Shown here in pieces: positions 34,515 through 42,936 of a DNA stretch of 64,000 nt. Origin of the DNA: Actinacidiphila rubida (GTDB taxonomy: Bacteria > Actinomycetota > Actinomycetes > Streptomycetales > Streptomycetaceae); the NCBI RefSeq assembly GCF_900110255.1, contig NZ_FODD01000005.1, positions 242,826 through 306,825 of the forward strand. Reading direction: 5' to 3'. Position numbers and translations under genes: made by a program. The notes under the pieces were generated by a model. It had not been told where the DNA came from. It was given only the letters and a program-made list of their open reading frames with translations, and did not search any database. The number at the start of each line of letters is the position of its first letter. Position 1 is the stretch's first letter.

Positions 34515-36107
34515 ATGCGACTGATGACCCGTGCCCGGCTGTGCGCCTGGGCCGCTGCCGGAACGACCCTCCTGGCCCTCGCGGGCACGGCCGCCGCCGG
34601 ACCGCCGGCCGCCGCGCACGACGACGATCTCGGGCCCGCCATCGAGGCGATCATGCACAAGCCCGGCTACGAGCACGCGCAGTGGGGCGTGCTGGAGTCG
34701 GACCCGGTCGGCGGCAGGGTCATCCACTCCCAGTTCGCGGACCAGTACTTCATCCCGGGTTCGACCACCAAGCTCGCCACGATCTCCACCGCCCTCACCA
34801 CCCTGGGCTGGAACCACCGCTTCACCACCCCCGTGCGGGCGACCGGCCACCGCACCGGCCCGACGCTGCACGGCGACCTCGCGCTGGTCGCGCAGGGCGA
34901 CCTCACCATGGGCGGAAGGACCAGGCCCGACGGCACGGTCGACTACACCGACATCGACCACACCGAGGCCGCGCTCCCCGGCGCCACCCTCACCCCCGAG
35001 AACCCGCTCGCCGGCATCAACCGGATCGCCGCGCAGATCCGCGCCTCCGGCATCCGCCGAGTGGACGGCAACGTGATCATCGACCCGCGGCTGTTCACAC
35101 CCCCGGCGCTGAGCCCGCAGCCCGTGCCGATGATCCTCAACGACAACCTCATCGACCTGCTCAGCACCCCGACCACGCCCGGACGGCCGGCCAAGCTGTT
35201 CTGGCGGCCCCAGGTCGCGCCCTACCAGGTCACCTCCGGCGTGCGCACCGTCGCGAGCGGCGGGACCACCGCCATCACCGTGACCACCTCGCCCGACGGC
35301 ACGAAGATCCACCTCTCCGGCACCATCGCGGCCGGCGCGCAGCCGCTGCTGAAGGTCTCCCCGATCCAGGACCCCAACGCCTTCGCCCGCACCGCGCTGA
35401 TCGAGGCGCTGGCCCGCGCCGGCGTCACCGTCACGGCCCCGCCCACCGGCCCCAACCCGCAGAACCGGCTGCCCGCCTCCTACGGCGGCGACCCGCGCGT
35501 GGCCGCGTACGTCTCCCCGCCGTACAGCCAGTACGCCAAGCTGATCCTCAAGGTCAGCCACAACCTCGGCGCCAACCTGGCCCTGTGCAACATGGCCGTC
35601 GAGATCGGCAGCAGGAACTGCTTCGACGCGTTCCCGGTCGAGCGTGACTTCCTCGCACGCGTCGCGGACATCGACCCGGGCCAGTTCCAGCTCTCCGACG
35701 GCCGCGGCGGCACGGCGGCCGACCGGATCACCCCGCGCGCCCTCGTCGAGATCCTCGACTACTGGCTGCGCACCCCGCGCGCCACGGACTTCCGGCTGCT
35801 GCTGCCGATCCTCGGCGTCAACGGCTCCAACGCCATCTCCTGCACCACCGACTGCCCGGCCAAGGGCAAGGTGTTCGCCAAGCCCGGCACCATCATCGGC
35901 GACGACCTGCTCAACCAGCAGCTCGAAGTCGCCGCCCAGAACGAGGCCGGCTACCTGAAGACCGACGACGGCCGTCTGCTGACCTTCTTCGTCGGCGTCA
36001 ACGGCGCGAGCAGCCCCAGCCTCGACGCGTTCCTCAGCATCTTCAACGACGTCAACCAGATCACCGCGCTCCTGCAGGAGCAGGCCTCGGCGCCCTGGCG
36101 CCGGTAG
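34515..36107 (+). CDS. dacB: D-alanyl-D-alanine carboxypeptidase/endopeptidase (S13, PBP4-type)
   Basis: A 530-residue secreted penicillin-binding protein that trims peptidoglycan stem peptides or crosslinks. A signal peptide covers about residues 1-34. Active-site motifs are SxxK at Ser83-Lys86 (GSTTKLAT), SxN in SHNLGAN, and the third motif as KPGT (FAKPGTIIGD) instead of KTG. The large insertion between SxxK and SxN characteristic of PBP4 is present. ATG 34515 or 34524. The gene ends at a strong bidirectional terminator. Confidence 0.9.
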   Translation: MRLMTRARLCAWAAAGTTLLALAGTAAAGPPAAAHDDDLGPAIEAIMHKPGYEHAQWGVLESDPVGGRVIHSQFADQYFIPGSTTKLATISTALTTLGWNHRFTTPVRATGHRTGPTLHGDLALVAQGDLTMGGRTRPDGTVDYTDIDHTEAALPGATLTPENPLAGINRIAAQIRASGIRRVDGNVIIDPRLFTPPALSPQPVPMILNDNLIDLLSTPTTPGRPAKLFWRPQVAPYQVTSGVRTVASGGTTAITVTTSPDGTKIHLSGTIAAGAQPLLKVSPIQDPNAFARTALIEALARAGVTVTAPPTGPNPQNRLPASYGGDPRVAAYVSPPYSQYAKLILKVSHNLGANLALCNMAVEIGSRNCFDAFPVERDFLARVADIDPGQFQLSDGRGGTAADRITPRALVEILDYWLRTPRATDFRLLLPILGVNGSNAISCTTDCPAKGKVFAKPGTIIGDDLLNQQLEVAAQNEAGYLKTDDGRLLTFFVGVNGASSPSLDAFLSIFNDVNQITALLQEQASAPWRR

Positions 36108-36123
36108 GCCGCGCCGGACGCGC

Positions 36124-36160
36124 GGCGGGCCGCACCCCAGCAGAAAAGGTGCGGCCCGCC
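36124..36160. terminator. Bidirectional terminator between dacB and FG-GAP gene
   Basis: Perfect 13-bp stem GGCGGGCCGCACC / GGTGCGGCCCGCC with an 11-nt loop that includes AGAAAA, between convergent stops at 36107 and 36173. Confidence 0.85.
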
Positions 36161-36172
36161 GTCGTGTTCGGG

Positions 36173-37873
36173 TCAGAACATCAGGTTGTAGGTGTTCCAG
36201 CCGGCGCCGATCTTGGTGCGCGCCGAGTACGGGGTGGTGGCGTTGCCGGTCCCCTGGTACAGCCACAGCGTGCCGGCGGAGTCGCGCGCGACGAGGTCCG
36301 TCTTCCCGTCGGAGGAGAGATCGCCGGGCGCGAGCAGCACGGTGTAGATGTTCCAGCCGGTGCCGACCTTGACCCGAGCCGCGTAGGGGGCGGCCGCGTT
36401 GCCGGTGCCCTTGTACAGCCACAGGACGCCGGAGGTGTCGGTGGCGAGGAGATCGGCCTTGCCGTCACCCGTCAGGTCACCGGCCCCGGTCAGCGTCTTG
36501 TAGATGTTCCAGCCCGCGCCGATCTTCGTGCGGGTCGCGAACTGCGCGGTGGTGCTGGACGTGCCCTTGTACAGCCACAGCGTGCCGGAGGTGTCGCGGG
36601 CGACGAGGTCCGCCCGTCCGTCACCGCTCAGGTCCCGCGCGCCGACGATGCTGGTGTAGATGTTCCAGCCCGCGCCGACCTTGTCGCGCGGCTGGTAGAT
36701 GTCCCAGTAGTGGGTGCCGGTCCCGCGGTAGTACCAGAGGGTGCCGCCGGTGTCCCGGGCGACGGCGTCACCGGTGCCGTGCTCGGTGACCGCGGACAGC
36801 GCGGTGGCGGCGTTGTAGTTCTGCCAGCCGTCCTGGAAGTAGTCAGCGGGGCGGAACGGGGTGGTCGCCGTTCCCGTGCCGTCGTAAAAGTGCACGTCTC
36901 CCGCCGAGGCCCGCCCGAAGATGCGGTAGCGCTCGGTCACCGGGGTCGGGCTGAGGACCTGGAAGGTGCTGGTCGTCTCGGGGTTGCTGCTGCCGTAGTC
37001 GACCACCTGGAGCGTGGCGTCCGCGACGAGCTTCCACGCCTCGACGTCGGGCCCCGAGGTGAGCGTGTACGTGATGGTGTAGTCGCCCGCGGGCAGGTCG
37101 CACCACGCCCCGCCCAATGACCCGGTGGTGTGGGTGCAGGCCCCGGCCGGGCCGCCGTCGACCGCCGTCACGTCGACGTCCACCTCGTTCTGGTCCATCC
37201 ACCGTTCGTCGAGGCTGGGTTCGAGGGTCACGTCCAGGTGCGCGGGATCGGCGGCGTGAACGTGCACCGTGTGCACCGTCGACGAGCTCAGCGGCACGTC
37301 CGGGGTGGTGAGTTGGACGGTGCTCTTGGCGACCTCGTCCGGCGTCAGGACGGTGATGACGGCCGCGGTCTGCCCGTCTTCCGAGGGTGCGGCCGTGCCG
37401 GCCATCTCCGCTGCCTTGATCGCAGTGGCCAGGCTGGTGCCGCGTGCTGCGTATGCGGCGCCGACGTACGCGGTGGTGTGGTTCGCGGCGCTGGTGGCGG
37501 CCTTGACGCTCGGTGAGTCCAGCGGGTTGTCCTCGGTGACCGGGCAGGTGTAGACGCCCGGCGTTCCCGAGTACGCCGTGCAGGTGGTGCCGGAGATCGA
37601 CGCACTCAGACCGGTCGGCAGGCCGCCGCCGGCCCACGTGGCGTCGGTCAGGGGGTTCTTGCTGAACACGTAGACCGCGGTGCCGTCGGCGATGCCGCCC
37701 GCGCCGCCGGTCACCTCTGAGCTGTATCCGGGGCCCAGCGTCTGGTCGCGAACGTACGGGAGGAACGGTGACGCGGCACTCGCGTTTCCGGCTCCCGCGA
37801 GGGTGCCGGCGGCCAGGGCCGCGGTGACCGCGCAGGCGGCCGTGAGTCTCAGGGCACGCGACTGTCTGGGCAT
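36173..37873 (-). CDS. Secreted FG-GAP/VCBS repeat protein
   Basis: A 566-residue exported protein. A twin-basic N-terminus (MPRQSRALR) and hydrophobic stretch form the signal peptide. The N-terminal half (about 40-330) is a mixed beta region I do not recognise. The C-terminal half has five FG-GAP-type units of about 48 residues, each with a calcium-loop-like D(L)SGDG(R/K)ADL and DTSGTLWLYKGT. Such beta-propeller repeats bind ligands or surfaces outside the cell. ATG 37873. It faces dacB tail to tail. Confidence 0.85.
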   Translation of the reverse strand: MPRQSRALRLTAACAVTAALAAGTLAGAGNASAASPFLPYVRDQTLGPGYSSEVTGGAGGIADGTAVYVFSKNPLTDATWAGGGLPTGLSASISGTTCTAYSGTPGVYTCPVTEDNPLDSPSVKAATSAANHTTAYVGAAYAARGTSLATAIKAAEMAGTAAPSEDGQTAAVITVLTPDEVAKSTVQLTTPDVPLSSSTVHTVHVHAADPAHLDVTLEPSLDERWMDQNEVDVDVTAVDGGPAGACTHTTGSLGGAWCDLPAGDYTITYTLTSGPDVEAWKLVADATLQVVDYGSSNPETTSTFQVLSPTPVTERYRIFGRASAGDVHFYDGTGTATTPFRPADYFQDGWQNYNAATALSAVTEHGTGDAVARDTGGTLWYYRGTGTHYWDIYQPRDKVGAGWNIYTSIVGARDLSGDGRADLVARDTSGTLWLYKGTSSTTAQFATRTKIGAGWNIYKTLTGAGDLTGDGKADLLATDTSGVLWLYKGTGNAAAPYAARVKVGTGWNIYTVLLAPGDLSSDGKTDLVARDSAGTLWLYQGTGNATTPYSARTKIGAGWNTYNLMF

Positions 37874-38102
37874 GGTGCTGTCCCCCCACAGGACGGCGGC
37901 ATCTGCTGCCGTGGCAGCGCACGGAACCCCCCGGCGCATCGACAACATATCTCCCACCCGTGACGCCGGAGCCGGCGCGGCGCCTTCGCGTAAGAGGCTC
38001 TTGGTGTAGGGGTGTTTTACTCACTGGCGACGAGGTAATACTCGAAATGCTATTGTGACTATTACTCAGCCGTGGATGCGGCACGTGCGACGGGGGGACG
38101 CG
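37874..38102. other. AT-richer divergent promoter region
   Basis: 229 bp between the FG-GAP gene and the acetyltransferase gene, with an unusually AT-rich part (38005-38075). The pentamer TACTC recurs in TTTTACTCACTGG, TAATACTCGAAA and TATTACTCAGCC at roughly 22-24 bp intervals. It probably holds both promoters; no known motif is recognised. Confidence 0.4.
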
Positions 38103-38738
38103 ATGCTGGCGCACGCGGTCAGGACGTGGGTGGCGGGCTGGGCGGTGTCGCGGCGGACACCGCCTCCGGTCGAGAAGCCGTGGGGGCTCTACGTCGACGT
38201 GGCCGGCAACCCCGCCGAAGTGGGACGCCACGTCCTCCCGGAGACCGAGGAGTCCCTGGTCCGCCGCGCGGCCGCCTCCGTCACCGCCCCGCGGACGTGG
38301 ATGAAGATGCCCGCCGAGCCCGGGGGCATCGAGGCCTGGATGCCGCCGGACTGGGCCGTGGCGTGGGACCGCACCGGCCATCTGATGGCCACCGACCTGA
38401 CGCCCACCGCGCCCCGCACGCCCGGGGGTTACGCCGTGGCCGTCGACCACCGCGACGGCGTCGTCCACGTCCGGGTGCGGGACGCGGCGGGCCGGCCGGC
38501 GGCCCGGGGACAGGCCGCGATCGTCGGAGACGCCGCCGTGGTGGACCAGGTGGTGACCGAGGAGGCCCACCGCCGCCTCGGCCTGGGCCGCGTGGTGATG
38601 CGCACGCTCGCCGACCAGGCCGTCGACCGCGGCGCCGGTACGGGGATCCTCGTCGCGACGGACGCGGGCCGCGCGCTGTACGAGACGCTCGGCTGGAAGA
38701 AGCACGCCACGCTCGCCGAGTGCATCTACCGCCCCTGA
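38103..38738 (+). CDS. GNAT-family N-acetyltransferase
   Basis: A 211-residue protein whose C-terminal half is a GNAT fold: VVDQVVTEEAHRRLGLGRVV with the acetyl-CoA loop RRLGLGR, then GTGILVATDAGRALYETLGW near the end. The N-terminal 100 residues (WGLYVDVAGNPAEVGRHVLP) are divergent, as is common in two-part GNATs. ATG 38103 has GGGGGG 6 nt upstream and is preferred over earlier starts in the same frame. Substrate unknown. Confidence 0.82.
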   Translation: MLAHAVRTWVAGWAVSRRTPPPVEKPWGLYVDVAGNPAEVGRHVLPETEESLVRRAAASVTAPRTWMKMPAEPGGIEAWMPPDWAVAWDRTGHLMATDLTPTAPRTPGGYAVAVDHRDGVVHVRVRDAAGRPAARGQAAIVGDAAVVDQVVTEEAHRRLGLGRVVMRTLADQAVDRGAGTGILVATDAGRALYETLGWKKHATLAECIYRP

Positions 38739-38880
38739 AGGGCCAGTTGACGGTTCGCGGCAGCACCCACCGGCCCCAGGCGAAACAATCACGCGTGCAT
38801 TTTCCTCTGGTATACCCGCACACCTCCCGTCCCCCGCTCTAGCCTGGCGATCAGGAACGACCACGGACGGTCGTCAACCG

Positions 38881-38890
38881 GGCACGTGCC
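38881..38890. promoter_or_regulatory. GGCACGTGCC palindrome upstream of second XRE gene
   Basis: A palindrome sharing the GCACGTGC core with the sites at 5.06-6.0 kb, 46 bp before the XRE start. A second dyad, ACGACC-N6-GGTCGT, lies at 38857-38874. Candidate autoregulatory sites. Confidence 0.45.
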
Positions 38891-38935
38891 GTGTGTGGTT
38901 GGCGTCGTCCCGAACCACGACGAGGTGGGGACGGC

Positions 38936-39799
38936 ATGACGGAAGAGGGTCGGCTGGCCGGAGAGCCCGAAGAGGACGACGACATGGAGTTGGACGACGA
39001 CTCCACGAACGGACTGCTCCGCAGCTTCGGCCGCCAGGTCCAGGCGCTGCGCGTCCGGCGCGGCCTGTCGAAGGCGGAACTGGGCTCCGCGCTCAACTAC
39101 AGCGAGAGCCAGATCGGTTCGATCGAGATCGGCCGCCGCGTGATGCAGCCGGACGTCATCGACCGCGCCGACGAGGTCTTAGACGCCGGAGGCGTCCTCG
39201 TCGCCATGAAGGAGCAGGTCGAACGCGCGGGCTTCCCCAAGTTCTTCCGCGACGCGCGGAAGTACGAAAGTCGGGCGGTGGAGTTGCACGCGTACGACAC
39301 GCAGGTCATCAACGGGCTTCTGCAGACGGAGGATTACGCCCGGACGGTGCTGCGGATGCGAAGGCCGCGGACGCGCGGTGACGTCATCGAGCAGCAGGTT
39401 CTCTCCAGGCTGGCTCGGCAGGACATCTTCGAGCGGAACCCGCTGCCGGACATGAGCTTCGTCTTGGAGGAGGCGGCATTAAGGCGCTCGTTCGCCAACC
39501 CGGCAATGATCCAGGCGCAGTGGCAACATCTGCTGGACGTAGGCCGCGAAAGTCTCGCGGAGATCCAGATCATGCCCACCAACTGTGCAGAGCATGCTGG
39601 CTTGAACGGAGCGTTCTCTCTCATGGAGACCGAAGACGGACGACGGGTCGGCTACGTCGAAGTTCAGGATGTGAGCCGTCTCCACACGCATCGAAAGCGC
39701 GTCCGCGAGCTCGATCTAAAATATGGGATCATCCGCGCGCAGGCTCTGCCGCCCAGCGCGTCGCTGGATCTCATTGAGCAACTGCTAGGAGAGCGATGA
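38936..39799 (+). CDS. XRE-family regulator with DUF5753 domain, two TTA codons
   Basis: A 287-residue regulator: acidic N-terminus (EEDDDMELDDDS), helix-turn-helix from about 28 to 85 (LRSFGRQVQALRVRRGLSKA, LNYSESQIGSIEIGRR), then DUF5753 (AVELHAYDTQVINGLLQTED, YARTVLRMRRPR). Codons 82 (39179-39181) and 182 (39479-39481) are TTA, so expression should require the developmental bldA tRNA. Its 3' half has visibly lower GC (for example CTAAAATATGGG at 39716). The DUF397 partner gene overlaps its end by 4 bp. Confidence 0.92.
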   Translation: MTEEGRLAGEPEEDDDMELDDDSTNGLLRSFGRQVQALRVRRGLSKAELGSALNYSESQIGSIEIGRRVMQPDVIDRADEVLDAGGVLVAMKEQVERAGFPKFFRDARKYESRAVELHAYDTQVINGLLQTEDYARTVLRMRRPRTRGDVIEQQVLSRLARQDIFERNPLPDMSFVLEEAALRRSFANPAMIQAQWQHLLDVGRESLAEIQIMPTNCAEHAGLNGAFSLMETEDGRRVGYVEVQDVSRLHTHRKRVRELDLKYGIIRAQALPPSASLDLIEQLLGER

Positions 39800-40071
39800 A
39801 CGTTGACCTGGCCCAGCTGGACTGGCGCAAGAGCTCGTACAGCGGTGACAGTGGCGGGCAGTGCGTCGAAGTCGCCATCGCCTGGCGCAAGTCGAGCTAC
39901 AGCGGCGACAACGGCGGTCAGTGCGTCGAGATAGCCACCTGCCCCGGCACCGTCCACGTGCGGGACTCGAAGGACCCGGCGGGTCCGGCGCTGGCGTTCA
40001 CGCCGGACGCGTGGTCCGCGTTCGTCGGGTGGGCCGGGGAGGCCACTCCCGCCGCCCTCAGAGGTCAGTGA
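39796..40071 (+). CDS. DUF397 protein with internally duplicated N-terminal motif
   Basis: A 91-residue DUF397 protein, start overlapping the XRE gene (ATGA at 39796-39799). The characteristic N-terminal motif occurs twice in tandem, WRKSSYSGDSGGQCVEVAIA and WRKSSYSGDNGGQCVEIATC, from an exact 60-bp duplication (39823-39882 and 39883-39942). The usual remainder follows once (VHVRDSKDPAGPALAFTPDA). Its stop region overlaps the convergent gene at 40058 by 14 bp. Presumed partner of the XRE protein. Confidence 0.9.
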   Translation: MNVDLAQLDWRKSSYSGDSGGQCVEVAIAWRKSSYSGDNGGQCVEIATCPGTVHVRDSKDPAGPALAFTPDAWSAFVGWAGEATPAALRGQ

Positions 40072-40423
40072 TCTCGTCGGCGTAGACGCTGCTGAGCGGC
40101 TGCGGGCCCACGTACTGCTGGCAGTTGCAGGTGCCGGGCTCGAAGCGGATCGGCTTGCGGTCGGCGTCCCACGCCGACGGCACCTCGACGACCTCGTGGC
40201 ACTTGCCCTGCTTGTCGTGCTTGGCGAGGTGGTGGGTGCAGCCGCACACCGGCTCGGGCGGGCGGTTGGCCGCGTCCAGTGCCCGGCGCTCCTCGCGCTG
40301 GGCCTCCAGGACCTGCATCTTGTGCTTGTGCCGGGTACGGAACGCCCCGCGGACCGTCTCCGTCACCGACGAGAACCCGCCCACCGCGAAAAGGGCGATC
40401 AACCACCACATCCAGCCGCTCAT
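40058..40423 (-). CDS. Small membrane-anchored Cys/His-rich protein
   Basis: A 121-residue protein with one N-terminal membrane helix (MWWLIALFAVGGFSSV), a basic helical stretch (RTRHKHKMQVLEAQREERRA) and a C-terminal domain with clustered metal ligands: CGCTHHLAKHDKQGKCHE and CNCQQY. The six ligand-type residues suggest one or two zinc sites. ATG 40423 has GGGGGAG upstream. I know it only as a conserved actinobacterial hypothetical. It overlaps the DUF397 gene end to end. Confidence 0.8.
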   Translation of the reverse strand: MSGWMWWLIALFAVGGFSSVTETVRGAFRTRHKHKMQVLEAQREERRALDAANRPPEPVCGCTHHLAKHDKQGKCHEVVEVPSAWDADRKPIRFEPGTCNCQQYVGPQPLSSVYADEITDL

Positions 40424-40477
40424 CGGCCTGCTCCCCCTGACACATCCGTACACGTCTGCTGGGGCCAGGGTAGACCG

Positions 40478-40518
40478 AGGGCCCGCCGCCGCGCCCCCAG
40501 GCTGCGGCGGCGGGCCCT
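40478..40518 (-). terminator. Terminator after chitosanase gene
   Basis: Perfect 15-bp stem AGGGCCCGCCGCCGC / GCGGCGGCGGGCCCT with an 11-nt loop, 24 bp beyond the chitosanase stop on the minus strand. Confidence 0.8.
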
Positions 40519-40541
40519 CCTCGCGGGTGGCTCGCGGTGCG

Positions 40542-41435
40542 TTACGGCAGGGTCAGGATCTGGTACGAGTCGCCGTAGGTCTTCCACTTCAGCGGCGGGT
40601 CGAGGTTGAGGTTGCCCGCGTTGAGGAACACGCGCTGCTCGGTGTCGACGCGGCTGGTGTCGTCGTGCGCGTCCTCGGTCTTCATCGCGGCCTTGCGGGC
40701 GTCGAGGAAGGCGTTGAGGTAGGTGGTCTCGTTGCCGCCCTGCGCCGGGGTCTTGGCCTTCTTCATCGCGGTCTTGCGGATGCCGCCGAAGCTCACCGGG
40801 TCGTCGCCGGGGCCGTGCATCACGATGGCGTCGTAGTAGATGAACTGGCCCAGCGTGCCGAGGCCGTCGGACTTGGCCTGGTTCACGGAGGGGTTGAAGT
40901 AGACGGAGTCGCGCTCGTCGTTCTGGGCCTGCTGGAAGACGGTGTCCTTGGCGGCGGTCTTCCACGCGCTCACGAAGGCGCTGCCGAGGCCGGAGTGCGA
41001 GTCCGAGCCGTTGACGTTCTCCAGCGCGGGAAGGTACTTCGCGAGGCCGTTGCCCGGCTCCATGTCCGTGTAGTGCTGGACGAGTTCGAGCATGTCGCCG
41101 GTGCCGGAGCAGAAGCCGATGATGCCGGCGGTGTAGCCGCGGCCGTCGCCGATGTCCTCGATGTACTTGTACTGCGCCTTCCAGTCCAGCGAGGAGTTCT
41201 CCGCGGAGGAGACGAGCTCCATCGCGATCTCCTTCTTGTGCGGGTCGGCGAGGCCCGCGCCGGACGCCTTCGGCGCGACGGCGGTGGAGGTGTGGGGGGC
41301 GGGCGCGGCGTTGCCGGTGCCGGCCAGGGCGAGCGAGCCGCCGCCGGCGGCGAGGACGCCGGCCGCGGCGATCACGGCTATCCGCCGGGAGGGGCGGCGC
41401 CGGTGCGTACGGGGGGCGTGGGGGGAAGAGTGCAC
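40542..41435 (-). CDS. csn: Chitosanase, glycoside hydrolase family 46
   Basis: A 297-residue secreted enzyme that cuts chitosan. The signal peptide (basic, then IAVIAAAGVLAAGGGSLALA) ends about residue 45. Catalytic residues are Glu79 (VSSAENSSLDW) and Asp97 (IEDIGDGRGYTAGI), 18 apart as in the Streptomyces N174 enzyme. YFNPSVNQAKSDGLGTLGQF and the C-terminal LKWKTYGDSYQILTLP complete the family pattern. A perfect 19-bp palindrome sits 72 bp upstream of the ATG, where the CsnR-type operator is expected. A terminator follows. Confidence 0.95.
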   Translation of the reverse strand: MHSSPHAPRTHRRRPSRRIAVIAAAGVLAAGGGSLALAGTGNAAPAPHTSTAVAPKASGAGLADPHKKEIAMELVSSAENSSLDWKAQYKYIEDIGDGRGYTAGIIGFCSGTGDMLELVQHYTDMEPGNGLAKYLPALENVNGSDSHSGLGSAFVSAWKTAAKDTVFQQAQNDERDSVYFNPSVNQAKSDGLGTLGQFIYYDAIVMHGPGDDPVSFGGIRKTAMKKAKTPAQGGNETTYLNAFLDARKAAMKTEDAHDDTSRVDTEQRVFLNAGNLNLDPPLKWKTYGDSYQILTLP

Positions 41436-41506
41436 GTGCGTCTCCGTTTCCGGCCGTCGGTCACACGGCCACTGCGGGAACTGCGGGAGCTCAGGCTCAG
41501 TGCTGC

Positions 41507-41525
41507 GTTAGGAAAGGTTCCTAAC
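41507..41525. promoter_or_regulatory. Palindromic operator upstream of chitosanase (CsnR-type)
   Basis: GTTAGGAA-AGG-TTCCTAAC has perfect 8-bp arms. Streptomyces chitosanase genes are known to be repressed by the ROK-family protein CsnR through a similar TTAGGAA-type palindrome; the match here is from memory of that motif. Confidence 0.72.
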
Positions 41526-41587
41526 CAATGCGGAGTATTCAAGCACTGCGGGCCCCGCTCGCCAAGACCTCGCGCCACACTGGTCAC

Positions 41588-41806
41588 ATGTGCCGAAGCA
41601 TCAAGACTCTGCGCCCGCCGATGACGCCGGAAGTCCACGACGAGGACATCACGGCTGCCGCGTTGCAGTACGTCCGCAAGATCTCCGGGTTCCGCGCGCC
41701 CGCCGCGCACAACAAGGAGGCGTTCGACGCGGCGGTGGCGGCGGTCGCCGCCGCCACCGCCGAACTCCTGGACAACCTCCAGGTCCGCGGGGTCGCTGCG
41801 CGCTGA
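41588..41806 (+). CDS. DUF2277 family small protein
   Basis: A 72-residue protein that reads as DUF2277: MCRSIKTLRPPMTPEVHDED, AALQYVRKISGFRAPAAHNK and a helical C-terminus AVAAVAAATAELLDNLQ. ATG 41588 gives the conserved N-terminus; upstream in-frame starts lie in the chitosanase promoter region. Divergent from the chitosanase gene. Function unknown. Confidence 0.85.
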   Translation: MCRSIKTLRPPMTPEVHDEDITAAALQYVRKISGFRAPAAHNKEAFDAAVAAVAAATAELLDNLQVRGVAAR

Positions 41807-42090
41807 CGTCCCGGGCCGCCTTCCGGGGTGCCCCCGGGGCTGTTCCGGCGTGTGCCGCGCCGTCGTGGCTGGTCGCGTTGGGGGCACCTCCCGGCCGAAG
41901 GCTGGGGGACCCCGCGCCCCTGGTTTTCGTGCCGTCGGTAGGGGGGCGGGGCGGTCCGGGAGCGTCTGCTCGGAGATGTGGAATCGCGGCTGCTGACGTA
42001 TCCGTGTCCAGGGGAGCGCACATTTCCTGCGGGGAGCGCTTCCTCCCCACCCCCTCACCCCAAGGACCCGGCGCCCGGGGGCGTGGCTGG
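41807..42090. repeat. Dispersed intergenic repeat (copy A)
   Basis: Gene-free. The first half (about 41818-41895) has GTGCCCCCGGGGCTGTTC and GTGCCGCGCCGTCGTGGCTG, matching 61736-61790. The second half (about 41960-42070) carries GCGCACATTTCCTGCGGGGA and TCCTCCCCACCCCCTC, matching 61895-61947. Same element family as copies B and C. Confidence 0.7.
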
Positions 42091-42936
42091 TCAGGTGGTG
42101 GTGAGCCGGGCGAGGAGTGTCTGCGCCTCGACGGTGCGGTGGTGTTCGGGGCCGAACGTGGCCAGGCAGGCGTCGTGGGCCGCGGAAGCGGCGGCGTGGG
42201 CGTCGGCGGTGCGGCCCAGCCCCAAGAAGGCGTTGCCCATGATGAGTTCGACCGTGCCGGATTCCGGTCGGCGCAGGTCCTCGGTGAGCGTGCGGCGCAG
42301 CTCGTCGGCCCGCTCCGCCACCGCGAGGGCCTCGTCGTAGCGCTCCTGACCGTTCAGGCTGCGGGCCAGGCCGAGGAGGAGCACCAGGGCGAGCCGATCG
42401 ACCCCGGCGCGACCGGGCCTGACCGGGCCGGCAAGGGTGTCACGGGCCAGTGCCTCGGCCTCCCGGTGACGGCCTTGCCCATTGAGCGCGTAGACCACCC
42501 CGTTCTGCGCGGCGGTCACTATGAGGGACATGGCCGGGCTTCTGCCTTGGGCCGCCGTGCGGGCGACGTCCGCACATTCCCGTTCGCACTCTGTATGTCG
42601 TGATAGGACGGCCAGAACCTGGCCCCGGTTGCAGCGCAGCGCCAGCGTTTCCGCGCTCTTGGCGCCGAAGACCTTCTCGAAGAACGGCACTGCCTCGTCG
42701 AAGACGGCGAGCGCCTCGACGTGGCGTCCCTGGGCGTTGACGGCCGCTGCGGTGAGGGACAGGGCGCCGGCCGTCTCCTTCCGAGACCGCGGCGCGGCCG
42801 AGAGCACTCCTCGCGCTCCTGCCTCCGCGTCCGCGTATCGTCCCGCCCACAAGTCGGCCCGCGCCTCGATCAGGGAGGGGCCTGTTGTCCGCTTCCTGCG
42901 GTCGTCAGTCCGGTCGTCCGACCGAAAGAGCTTCAT
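42091..42936 (-). CDS. Tetratricopeptide-repeat protein
   Basis: A 281-residue soluble protein made of TPR-like helical pairs: ARADLWAGRYADAEAGARGV, AAVNAQGRHVEALAVFDEAV, GVVYALNGQGRHREAEALAR, LARSLNGQERYDEALAVAER, NAFLGLGRTADAHAAASAAH. Each has the G-x-x-A spacing at the usual positions. The start is ATG 42936 (MKLFRSDDR) or 42948. TPR proteins of this size act as scaffolds; no partner is evident beside it. Confidence 0.82.
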   Translation of the reverse strand: MKLFRSDDRTDDRRKRTTGPSLIEARADLWAGRYADAEAGARGVLSAAPRSRKETAGALSLTAAAVNAQGRHVEALAVFDEAVPFFEKVFGAKSAETLALRCNRGQVLAVLSRHTECERECADVARTAAQGRSPAMSLIVTAAQNGVVYALNGQGRHREAEALARDTLAGPVRPGRAGVDRLALVLLLGLARSLNGQERYDEALAVAERADELRRTLTEDLRRPESGTVELIMGNAFLGLGRTADAHAAASAAHDACLATFGPEHHRTVEAQTLLARLTTT

